Shown one piece after another: positions 34,252 to 41,449 of a stretch of DNA of 50,089 nucleotides. The first letter of the stretch is position 1; every line of letters begins with the position of its first letter. The stretch covers positions 1 through 50,089 of the forward strand of contig CAZDYP010000012.1 of NCBI GenBank assembly GCA_964509505.1. The letters run 5' to 3'. The position numbers and the translations under genes were made by a program. This DNA is from CAZDYP01 sp964509505 (GTDB lineage Bacteria; Chloroflexota; Anaerolineae; JACRMK01). Below the pieces are notes generated by a model that was not told where the DNA came from, searched no databases, and saw only the letters and a list, made by a program, of their open reading frames with translations.

Positions 34252-34311
34252 CTTTGGTGTAGAACGCTCGCGGTAGATGGTCGCATCCCGTGCGAGCATT
34301 CCACACTGAAG
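34252..34311. repeat. Palindromic intergenic element, family A, copy 2
   Basis: CTTTGGTGTAGAACGCTCGC is identical to the left end of the element at 131-225. The right end GCGAGCATTCCACACTGAAG is the imperfect inverse. The core is shorter (about 20 bases). The following TCAGGAGAC also matches the flank of copy 1. It lies between the two permease genes. Confidence 0.75.
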
Positions 34312-34371
34312 TCAGGAGACCCCGAATGGTGAATCGCGCATGGCGGATGGTTATTGGCTATCCGCCATCGG

Positions 34372-35259
34372 CTACCGGAGCCAACGTTCCGATTTGCGTT
34401 GCAACCACGTATAGACCATGAGGCACAACGCCATAATGAGAATCATGCCCGCGGCGACGGCGTAGCCAAGGTTGGGATTTTGCAGCACCTCGCCGCGAAT
34501 CTGACGCCCAATCAAAATCGTCGCCAAGGGGAAGTTGCCACCAGTGAGCGCGAATGCTGTCGCGATCGCGCCAAAGGCGTTGCCAAACAACAAGATCATT
34601 GCGCCAAGCGCCGAGGGCATGAGGATAGGCAGTGCGACGTAACGCCAATACTGCCAGACACTCGCGCCCAAATTCTGCGATGCCTCATGCCACTCGCGCT
34701 TCAAGCCGTCGAGCGCAGGCGCGATGATGAGCACCATCAATGGAAATTGAAAATACAAATAGGTCAGAATCAGCCCCCAGCCACTATAGAGGTTGAAGCC
34801 ATAATCAATGTAGAGGTTGACGCCGAATGTGTCTCTGAGCAGTTGGGTGATGACACCTGTGCGTCCAAGAATAGCGATGAAGGCAAAGGCGAGCGGCACA
34901 CCCGAAAAGTTCGCCGCGACGCCGCAAAACGTCAACAGCGCCGTCCGCACCCAGCGCGGCGTGCCGCCAAGAATAGCCGCATACGCCAATAAGAAACCGA
35001 CGATACCGCCAACCACTGCCGTCACCACGCTAATTTGCAAGGACAAAATATAGGCGTTGAGAATGGTGTCTTGAAAAAGCCCAGTGAAGTTTTGCAGGGT
35101 GAGTTGCCCTTCGGGTGTTTGCACGCTGCCGACGATCAAGTAGCTTGCAGGCAACAACAAAAACAAGAAGGCAAAGAGGAAAAATGGAGCGACACCCAAC
35201 CAAGCCAGCGCCATCCGAGCGCTTGGGGTAGAAGTTGGCGCGTGGGACACAGAAGCCAT
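34372..35259 (-). CDS. ABC transporter permease (first membrane subunit)
   Basis: A 295-residue importer permease with about six transmembrane segments. The coupling loop reads WHEASQNLGASVWQYWRYVALPILMPSALG, the EAAxxxG-type motif with Ser for one Ala. The N-terminus before the first segment is short and polar (ASVSHAPTSTPSAR). The upstream junction to the receptor gene is 54 bases and holds a perfect 33-base palindrome. No clear ribosome-binding site is visible. Substrate class is inferred from the operon: polyamine, ferric iron or phosphonate. Confidence 0.92.
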   Translation of the reverse strand: MASVSHAPTSTPSARMALAWLGVAPFFLFAFLFLLLPASYLIVGSVQTPEGQLTLQNFTGLFQDTILNAYILSLQISVVTAVVGGIVGFLLAYAAILGGTPRWVRTALLTFCGVAANFSGVPLAFAFIAILGRTGVITQLLRDTFGVNLYIDYGFNLYSGWGLILTYLYFQFPLMVLIIAPALDGLKREWHEASQNLGASVWQYWRYVALPILMPSALGAMILLFGNAFGAIATAFALTGGNFPLATILIGRQIRGEVLQNPNLGYAVAAGMILIMALCLMVYTWLQRKSERWLR

Positions 35260-35269
35260 AAGAGGAGAG

Positions 35270-35302
35270 AGACCTGTCAGGTCTTAAAGACCTGACAGGT
35301 CT
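35270..35302. repeat. Perfect 33-base palindrome between receptor and permease genes
   Basis: AGACCTGTCAGGTCTT and its exact complement are separated by a single A. The transcript would form a 16-bp hairpin 11 bases after the receptor gene stop, with no T tract. Each half is itself internally palindromic (GACCTG-T-CAGGTC). Confidence 0.95.
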
Positions 35303-35313
35303 GCAAGAAATAG

Positions 35314-36564
35314 TTACTTGGCGACTTTCACGCCAACGACTTTTTCCCAGTTCTCACCGACGAACTTGCGAGCGGCGCTCACTTGTGCGCCTGTGGGGAA
35401 CACCGCTTTGGCGTAGAGTTCGGCAGGCGGCAGCTTCTTGGCAAGGTCGGCGGGAATCTTGTTGTTCTTCACCAGATCGTTGTAGCGAATCGGATGACCG
35501 TAGCCCTTCAACCAAATCAGCTGACCTTCATCGGAATAGAGGAACTCCATCCAAAGTTTCGCGGCGTTGGGACGTGGCGCATAGGCGCTGATGGCTTGGA
35601 TATAGACGCCGCCAAACACGCCCGACTTCGGCACAACCACTTCGATGTCGGGATTGCCTTTGAGGAGGTCCTTGTAACCCAGCGCGAGGTAGTCCCACGT
35701 AATCAGGATAGGAGTTTCGCCTTTGGCGAGCTTCGCTTGATCGCCGATAACAGGCACGAAGTTGCCTGCCTTCGCCAGTCGCGCGAAGAACTCCAGTCCC
35801 TTCGAGGCATCGCTCAACGAGCCGCCATTGGCAAGCGCCGCAGCAAAGACCGATTGCTGTGCCTGATTCGAGGCAAGCGGATCGCCCGCAATCGCAACCA
35901 TGCCTTTGTATTCGGGTTTCAGCAAATCTGACCAGTCTTGGGGGATGTTCTTGACGACCGATTTGTTCACAGCAAACGAGAACACGCCGTAGTAATCACC
36001 ATACCAGCACCCGTCGGGGTCTTTCAAGTCGTTGGGAATCGTATCCCACGCGGCGACTTTGTAAGGCAGACAAAGTTTCTCGTCTTTGAGTGTTGGCGCA
36101 AAGGCGAAGCCTACATCCAACACATCCGGCGCCTGTGGTCCCTTGTTGTCCTTGTTCGCTTTCACCGCATTGATCTCATCTTGCGAGCCCGCTTGCGGGT
36201 CGAGGTCATTATGTTTGAGGAATGGATACTTCTTGAAAAACTCTTTCTTCATTTCGCCATAGTTCAGCCAGTCGTCGGGTAGAGCGATGGTGGACAGCGC
36301 AGCTTCTTGACGCGCGGCGTCAATCAAGGCTTGCGATGGGCCTGCGGCGGCAGCGGGGCGCGTCGCAGTTGGCGCAGGCGCGGTGGTCGCAGTCGGCGCA
36401 GCAGGTGCGGTGGTCGCAGTTGGCGCGGCGGGCGCGGTGGTCGGTGGGGGTGCGGGCGGGCGAGTGGCTGTGGCGGCAGGCGCAGCGGTCGGGGTTGCCG
36501 CTGGACTACATGCCACAACGATTACGAACAACAAAGCCAGCACCATGTATTTCAAATGTTTCAT
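35314..36564 (-). CDS. ABC transporter substrate-binding lipoprotein
   Basis: A 416-residue lipoprotein receptor. The signal peptide ends in the lipobox VVAC with Cys19. Then comes a linker of about 55 residues made of Ala, Pro and Thr (residues 20-75). The two-lobe binding domain starts at QALIDAARQEAALSTIALPDDW. FSFAVNKSVVKNIPQDWSDLLKPEYKGMVAIAGDP and LWMEFLYSDEGQLIWLKGYG are typical of the PotD/FbpA/PhnS-type class 1 receptors. The substrate is not determined; Fe(III), polyamine or 2-aminoethylphosphonate types look alike. The start has GGGAGGAG 9 bases upstream. It is first in its operon, with a promoter at 36688-36717. Confidence 0.92.
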   Translation of the reverse strand: MKHLKYMVLALLFVIVVACSPAATPTAAPAATATRPPAPPPTTAPAAPTATTAPAAPTATTAPAPTATRPAAAAGPSQALIDAARQEAALSTIALPDDWLNYGEMKKEFFKKYPFLKHNDLDPQAGSQDEINAVKANKDNKGPQAPDVLDVGFAFAPTLKDEKLCLPYKVAAWDTIPNDLKDPDGCWYGDYYGVFSFAVNKSVVKNIPQDWSDLLKPEYKGMVAIAGDPLASNQAQQSVFAAALANGGSLSDASKGLEFFARLAKAGNFVPVIGDQAKLAKGETPILITWDYLALGYKDLLKGNPDIEVVVPKSGVFGGVYIQAISAYAPRPNAAKLWMEFLYSDEGQLIWLKGYGHPIRYNDLVKNNKIPADLAKKLPPAELYAKAVFPTGAQVSAARKFVGENWEKVVGVKVAK

Positions 36565-36687
36565 GTGGGGTTTCTCCTCCCGTGAATTTTAACCAGCAAG
36601 AAACAGCTAATCAATCATCGAATGAGAGTCAGCTCAAGTTTAGCAGGCACACCTCCTTGCAAACGAGAATACGGAGACTCATGCGCG

Positions 36688-36717
36688 AGTGTAACACTGC
36701 TTAATCTATCTTGTCAA
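36688..36717 (-). promoter_or_regulatory. Probable promoter of the ABC importer operon
   Basis: On the minus strand, TTGACA (36717-36712) is followed after 18 bases by TACACT (36693-36688), a 4/6 match to the -10 box. It lies about 120 bases before the receptor start and is divergent from the promoter at 36741. Confidence 0.55.
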
Positions 36718-36740
36718 ACAATTTTAGCGTCGCGGCGCGA

Positions 36741-36769
36741 TTGGCAACGTATGCGATTCTCCCTATAAT
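36741..36769 (+). promoter_or_regulatory. Sigma-70-type promoter with near-leaderless start
   Basis: TTGGCA (36741-36746), a 17-base spacer and a perfect TATAAT (36764-36769). The start codon is at 36780, only 10 bases after the -10 box, so the mRNA would have a 5' leader of about 4 bases or none. No ribosome-binding site is present. Confidence 0.8.
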
Positions 36770-36779
36770 CTGTGCGCTT

Positions 36780-37733
36780 ATGGATACCGCACTTCAACAA
36801 ATCATCGCGCGCGTGCCGCACTGGGCGCAGGCGCAAAACATCGAAACGTCATTTCTTGCGGGGGGTCTCAGCAATCTCAACTATCGCGTGACTGTGGATG
36901 GCGAGTCGTGGGTGGTGCGTGTCTGTGGACAAGGCTTGGAGTTGTTAGGCGTCAATCGTCACCACGAATACGAATGCAACGTCATCGCTGCGGAAGTGGG
37001 CGTCGCACCCGAGGTGTTGCATTTTTTTCCTGAGCTTGGCTCGCTCGTCACGCGGTTTGTGGACGGCAAAAAAATTCCCGCCACAGAAATTGGCTCGCGT
37101 GAATACTTGCCGCGCGTTCTGCATGCGATTCGCGCCTTGCATCAAGCGCCGCGCCCGTTCCCGTCGTCGTGGTCGCCGTTTCGCACGACAGAAATTTATC
37201 GTCACAACGCGCACCAACTCGGTTGCCCGATGCCTGCGGATATGGATGAGCTGTTCGCTCAGCTCGCGCAAATCGAAAAGGCGTTGTATGGGCGTGTGGG
37301 ATTGCCGACTGCGCCGCAGCCTGTGCCGTGTCACAACGATTTGCTCAACGAAAATTTTTTGGATGACGGCGCTGTGCGGATCATTGATTACGAATACGCG
37401 GCGATGGGTGACTTGTTCTTCGACCTCGCCAACTTCTCGTCGCATCACCAATTTGACGACGAGCAAGACACACGGTTGGTTGAAGCATATTTCGGTAATA
37501 CGCACATCCTTCGACAAGCTCAGGATACTAGTTTGTCAAAAGATGAGGCATTCGCGCGTCTCAAATTGATGAAGATGGTCTCCGATTTTCGTGAGGCGAT
37601 GTGGGGCGTCGTACAAATCAAAGTGGCGAGCGTGGCTTTCGACTATCAAGGCTATGCCGACGAGTTCTTTGGGCGGTATCGGGCGAAGTGGGAAGATGGG
37701 AGAGTGGGAAAGTGGCTCGAAATATCGCGCTAA
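36780..37733 (+). CDS. Choline/ethanolamine kinase-like phosphotransferase
   Basis: A 317-residue protein-kinase-like-fold phosphotransferase. The N-lobe glycine loop region reads LAGGLSNLNYRV. The Brenner motif with catalytic Asp is PCHNDLLNENFL, and the metal-binding Asp is in VRIIDYEYAAMGDLFFDLANF. IDYEYA and FDLANF are the signature of choline/ethanolamine kinases rather than antibiotic kinases. The start at 36780 follows from the promoter position. A palindromic element inserted in frame encodes residues about 243-255 (ILRQAQDTSLSKDE). With the Pcs-like gene 8 kb away it suggests choline use, though Pcs itself takes free choline. Confidence 0.87.
   Translation: MDTALQQIIARVPHWAQAQNIETSFLAGGLSNLNYRVTVDGESWVVRVCGQGLELLGVNRHHEYECNVIAAEVGVAPEVLHFFPELGSLVTRFVDGKKIPATEIGSREYLPRVLHAIRALHQAPRPFPSSWSPFRTTEIYRHNAHQLGCPMPADMDELFAQLAQIEKALYGRVGLPTAPQPVPCHNDLLNENFLDDGAVRIIDYEYAAMGDLFFDLANFSSHHQFDDEQDTRLVEAYFGNTHILRQAQDTSLSKDEAFARLKLMKMVSDFREAMWGVVQIKVASVAFDYQGYADEFFGRYRAKWEDGRVGKWLEISR
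37508..37545. repeat. CCTTCGACAAGCTCAGG palindromic element inside the kinase gene
   Basis: CCTTCGACAAGCTCAGGA is answered by the imperfect inverse AGTTTGTCAAAAG. This CTTCGACAAGCTCAGG word is a widespread bacterial repeat. It is read in frame as LRQAQDTSLSKD, beyond the last catalytic motif. Confidence 0.8.
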
Positions 37734-37769
37734 AAACTTTGATGGCAAACCAAACTCAGGAGACATGCT

Positions 37770-38813
37770 GTGAAAAAATTCTCCATAAATGCATTGCTCG
37801 TATTTGTTGGATTGATAGTAGGTTGCAGTGGAGGCGCAATCAATGTTGGCCCGTATGCAGTTTCATGCAATGATTGGGACCAACTGAAACCTAGTGACCA
37901 AGAGGCAATTAAATCAAGTGCGCTTGATGTCTTGAAAAAGCTGTCAAAGGGAGAAACCAAGGAGGTTTTGGAGAATAGCCATCCGCTCTTCAAAAATTCG
38001 GCGACTCAAGAACAATTTGACAAAGCCGTTGAGAACATTAGACCACGATTGACACAAGCTGACCGCGCCAATCTAATAGATGGACGGCTCCTTACTTTGA
38101 CTAGTGTGACCAATCAATCTGTTGATACAGTTTGTGGGGTAGTGGATCCAAATGCGCCTGCTTATCTCAAGGTGAGAGCGTTTTCTAGCGGCAGTGGAGT
38201 TCAGAAAGTTGCGATTACTATGTTCGAAATACCAAGTCAGCCACTAAAGTGGGTGGCGAGTCTGCAAATGTCTGAACAAGAAGGCCGTTATAAATTTGTG
38301 CGCATTGATATTAACACCGCAGGATACAATGGCAAAGATTCACACTATTATGCACGCATAGCTGAGGGCTGGTTTACAAACAAAAGACTATTTCCTGCTT
38401 ACGTCGCGTTTAGCATGGCTCTTAATCTAAGCCAGCGAGGCTCAACTCTCCAGACAAGCGCGCAAATCAAATATAGTGGGCGTGTAGCTGACCTCGAAAA
38501 AAATGACGATGTGAAATCCGAACTGAAGACATGGAAAGTTGAAGACATCAACTACGAAATTTATCGTATTGGATTAATAGAAACATTGAACGATGTTTCT
38601 ATATGGGTTCACTATATTTCACGCCAGCCATTGGGAGAAACAACCACAACGAAAGAAGCCTCCAAGCTAATGGAATACCTAAAACAAAAATATCCAGAAT
38701 TGGCCGAAGAATTTGAGTTCGTGGTATTTCAGGCTTTTTCCGAACCGCCCAATGATCCCAATCGCCAATACGAATACTATCGCGTTCCATTGAGGTTTAG
38801 AGCCCCAAATTGA
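37770..38813 (+). CDS. Lipoprotein of unknown function
   Basis: A 347-residue predicted lipoprotein. The signal is MKKFSINALLVFVGLIVGC, with lipobox LIVGC and Cys19. The GTG start has AGGAG 7 bases upstream. The mature part is mixed alpha/beta without a recognised domain: a helical region at about residues 40-100 (KPSDQEAIKSSALDVLKKLSKG), then strand-rich segments, and a C-terminal EYYRVPLRF. It lacks the Pro/Thr linker of the other lipoproteins here. Its bases are visibly AT-richer than the neighbours, with many AAA, GAA and ATT codons, which suggests a different origin. Confidence 0.75.
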   Translation: MKKFSINALLVFVGLIVGCSGGAINVGPYAVSCNDWDQLKPSDQEAIKSSALDVLKKLSKGETKEVLENSHPLFKNSATQEQFDKAVENIRPRLTQADRANLIDGRLLTLTSVTNQSVDTVCGVVDPNAPAYLKVRAFSSGSGVQKVAITMFEIPSQPLKWVASLQMSEQEGRYKFVRIDINTAGYNGKDSHYYARIAEGWFTNKRLFPAYVAFSMALNLSQRGSTLQTSAQIKYSGRVADLEKNDDVKSELKTWKVEDINYEIYRIGLIETLNDVSIWVHYISRQPLGETTTTKEASKLMEYLKQKYPELAEEFEFVVFQAFSEPPNDPNRQYEYYRVPLRFRAPN

Positions 38814-38844
38814 TCTGTTTGATTCCATGGGAGATTTTATTTGC

Positions 38845-39750
38845 ATGTCCTTAACTGCTCACACTCTCGATCTCAACTTTCAAGGCTCGCGCGGTTCGAC
38901 GGCGGCGTATGCGATTCCTCACACGCGCGGCGCGGTGTTGGTCGAATGCGGTCCCAGCTCGACGTTGCCCGCGTTACAAGCCGGGTTGCGCGCTATTGGG
39001 TTAGCGCCGTCCAACATCAGTGATGTGCTGTTGACGCACATCCATCTCGATCATGGCGGCTCGGCGGGTTGGTGGGCGCGACAAGGCGCGACGATTCATG
39101 TGCATCCCGTCGGCGCGCCACATCTGCTCAATCCCGAAAAATTGTTGGCGAGCGCGCAACGCATCTACGGCGACGCGCTGCAACGCTTGTGGGGCGAGTT
39201 CTTGCCCGTGCCACCAGACAAGTTGCACATTGCGCAAGACCAACAAGAGGTTGTGATTGAAGGGTTACGCTTTTGCCCGCTTGACACGCCTGGTCATGCG
39301 AACCATCATTTCTCGTATGTGTGTGAGGATGTGTGCTTCACGGGCGATGTGGGCGGCGTGCGTTTCGCAGACACGCGCCACATTCGCCTGCCAACGCCGC
39401 CGCCCGAAATCAATCTTGACGTGTGGCTTGATAGTGTGAAGCGTTTACAGCAAGTCGGATTCAAGCGCATCGCGCCAACGCATTGCGGCGTCTATGCTGA
39501 TGCGGCTTGGCATTTGCAACGCTTAGAGCAAACTATTCAAGAAATGGGCGAATGGCTCGCGCGCACGATGGCGACGAACCCCTCAGCCGACGAATTCATC
39601 CAGCATACAGCCGTATGGTTGCGCGAGCGTTGCCTTGCCGACGACCTCTCGCCAGAGCAAATGGCTTTGCATGAAATCACGAATGGCGCGGTCTCATCGG
39701 CGAATGGGCTGTGGCGTTACTGGACGAAACGGCAAGAGAGGAACAAGTAG
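38845..39750 (+). CDS. Metallo-beta-lactamase-fold hydrolase
   Basis: A 301-residue MBL-fold protein. The metal-binding motif HIHLDHGG (in LLTHIHLDHGGSAG) is complete. Further ligands are the His in DTPGHANHHF, the Asp in CFTGDVGG and the His in APTHCGVY. The family includes glyoxalase II-like, quinolinase and RNA-processing branches; this one is a small-molecule-type MBL of unknown substrate. The start is ambiguous: ATG 38827 lacks a ribosome-binding site, and ATG 38845 has GGGAG 11 bases upstream. It overlaps no other gene and is convergent with the ABC ATPase. Confidence 0.87.
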   Translation: MSLTAHTLDLNFQGSRGSTAAYAIPHTRGAVLVECGPSSTLPALQAGLRAIGLAPSNISDVLLTHIHLDHGGSAGWWARQGATIHVHPVGAPHLLNPEKLLASAQRIYGDALQRLWGEFLPVPPDKLHIAQDQQEVVIEGLRFCPLDTPGHANHHFSYVCEDVCFTGDVGGVRFADTRHIRLPTPPPEINLDVWLDSVKRLQQVGFKRIAPTHCGVYADAAWHLQRLEQTIQEMGEWLARTMATNPSADEFIQHTAVWLRERCLADDLSPEQMALHEITNGAVSSANGLWRYWTKRQERNK

Positions 39751-39751
39751 G

Positions 39752-39857
39752 GAGTAAAGAAAAAGTAGAAAGAGTGTCATGCCGTTTGAGACGCTTTCTT
39801 CTTTCTTCTTGCTAGCTGTCATGCTTCAATCAACAATCTGAAATCAGCAATCTGAAA
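39752..39857. repeat. Tandem-oligomer region between convergent genes
   Basis: GGAGTAAAGAAAAAGTAGAA and the inverted CTTTCTTCTTTCTTCTTGC suggest a purine/pyrimidine hairpin. It is followed by the tandem CAATCTGAAATCAGCAATCT (39832-39856). It may act as terminator for one or both genes. Confidence 0.55.
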
Positions 39858-41366
39858 TCAAATTCGCTTGCCCCCGATCAAATTCCCCAACACTTCCACT
39901 GTCGTTTCACGCGCATTGATTGGCGCGAACGTCCGCCCACCTGAAAAGACGACGATGCGATCGGAGTAGGTGAGTATCTCGTCGAGGTCAGTCGAGGTGA
40001 AGATGATGCTTGTGCCTTGCTCGCGGCGCGCCAACAGTTGCGACCAGACCCACTGAGCGGATGCGATGTCCAAGCCGCGTGTTGGGTGTTCGAGCAACAA
40101 CAGTTTGAGCGCGTCAGGCAACAATGCAAGCAATGCGCGTTGCTGGTTGCCGCCCGACAAATCTTCCACGACGCTCTCGGGACGTCCGCGAATGTTGTAC
40201 TCCTTGATTTTGGCTTCGGTCCATGCGTGCGTGCGGCGCCAGTCAATCGTGAAGTCACGACTACGACGCGCAAGCTCGAAGTGTTCGCTCAAAGTCAAAC
40301 CTGCAGCCAGTCCTTCATCCAAACGCGCGGCGGGCATGTAGGCGATGCCATGCGCTAAAAATCGTTGATAGGGCTGCCCGCTCAAGTCCACCTCATCTAC
40401 TTTGAGGGTGCCGCGCGTTGGTTTCAAGAGCCCGCCGCATGCGCGCATGACGAGCAACTGCCCACTGCCTTCGAGTCCCGCGAAGCCAATCACTTCGCCT
40501 GTTTGAACGGCGAGTGAGAGGCCTTCCATTTTAAGGCGATGATCGTTGACAGACAGGTCGCTCACGCGCAAGCGAATGGATGGGGTGTGCGCGTTAGGAG
40601 AGATTGAGCGCGCGCGCGCGCCGAATCCCATGTCACTGAACATCAACTGCACCAATGCTTGCGTGGTGAACGGACGCGCTACTTCGCCGACGACTTGCCC
40701 CCGTCGCAACACGGTCACGCGCTGACACAATGCTTCGACATCTTCCAATTTGTGCGAGACGAAGATGAGGGTCTTGCCTTGCGCCGCAAGCTGCTGCAAC
40801 GTCGCAAACAATTTCACCTTTTGTGGTTGCGAGATGCCCGTCGTCGGCTCGTCGAGAATGAGCGTCTGCGCGCCGCGCGCTAATAAGCGCACGATTTCCA
40901 GTTGTTGACGCTCGCCGGGCGTGAGCGAGCTCACGGGCGCCTCAGGGTCGAGGTCGAAGTCGAATTGACGCAGACCGTGGAGGAGTTGAGCGCGCGCCGC
41001 TTTGCGATGCAAGGGGGTCAACAGACCCGCGAGGTTTCGGAAACCTCGCGGGTTTGTGTGTTCACCCAGCAAAAAATTATCGAGGACGGTCAACGGGGGA
41101 AAGTCGAGCGGGTCCTGATGCAACATGCCAATGCCATGCGCCAGCGCTTCGGCGGGTGTGTGGAACTGCGCGCGTTGTGAGGCGAGGATGATCTCGCCGC
41201 TATCGGCGCTGATGAACCCTGACAGCACTTTCATCAAGGTGGATTTACCCGCGCCGTTCTCGCCGAGCAAACCGTGAATCGTGCCGGCTGCGACGACCAA
41301 CGAGACATCGTCATTGGCGCGGACGGGGCCGAAGGTTTTGGTGACGTGACGCAGCTCGACTCTCAT
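39858..41366 (-). CDS. Double ABC ATPase of a sugar/nucleoside-type importer
   Basis: A 502-residue protein with two fused ABC domains (RbsA/MglA/YufO type). First domain: Walker A GENGAGKST, signature replaced by SLTPGERQQLE (the usual LSxGxxQ form in this family), Walker B LILDEPTTG and switch FVSHK. Second domain: degenerate Walker A GFAGLEGSGQ, signature LSGGNQQR and Walker B LLLEHPTRGLD. It powers import with the BMP-type receptor encoded upstream, suggesting purine nucleosides. Residues about 105-114 (NPRGFRNLAG) are encoded by a perfect palindromic repeat. No permease genes follow. Confidence 0.93.
   Translation of the reverse strand: MRVELRHVTKTFGPVRANDDVSLVVAAGTIHGLLGENGAGKSTLMKVLSGFISADSGEIILASQRAQFHTPAEALAHGIGMLHQDPLDFPPLTVLDNFLLGEHTNPRGFRNLAGLLTPLHRKAARAQLLHGLRQFDFDLDPEAPVSSLTPGERQQLEIVRLLARGAQTLILDEPTTGISQPQKVKLFATLQQLAAQGKTLIFVSHKLEDVEALCQRVTVLRRGQVVGEVARPFTTQALVQLMFSDMGFGARARSISPNAHTPSIRLRVSDLSVNDHRLKMEGLSLAVQTGEVIGFAGLEGSGQLLVMRACGGLLKPTRGTLKVDEVDLSGQPYQRFLAHGIAYMPAARLDEGLAAGLTLSEHFELARRSRDFTIDWRRTHAWTEAKIKEYNIRGRPESVVEDLSGGNQQRALLALLPDALKLLLLEHPTRGLDIASAQWVWSQLLARREQGTSIIFTSTDLDEILTYSDRIVVFSGGRTFAPINARETTVEVLGNLIGGKRI
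41025..41053. repeat. Perfect 29-base palindrome inside the ABC ATPase gene
   Basis: ACCCGCGAGGTTTC, one G, then GAAACCTCGCGGGT. It is translated in frame as NPRGFRNLAG, in the variable region before the helical domain. The same design (one-base centre, perfect arms) is seen at 35270-35302 with another sequence. Confidence 0.95.
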
Positions 41367-41369
41367 GGT

Positions 41370-41449
41370 GATGTGTCACGTGTCAAAGTATCAAGTGTCA
41401 TGTGCCAAACCCAACATGGCACTTGACACTTGATACTTGACACTATTAT
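41370..41449. repeat. Heptamer-type palindromic array
   Basis: GTCAAAGTATCAAGTGTCAT is answered by the inverted ATGGCACTTGACACTTGATA and CTTGACAC. The CACTTGA word is shared with the array at 5658-5792. It lies between the BMP receptor and ATPase genes. Confidence 0.85.
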
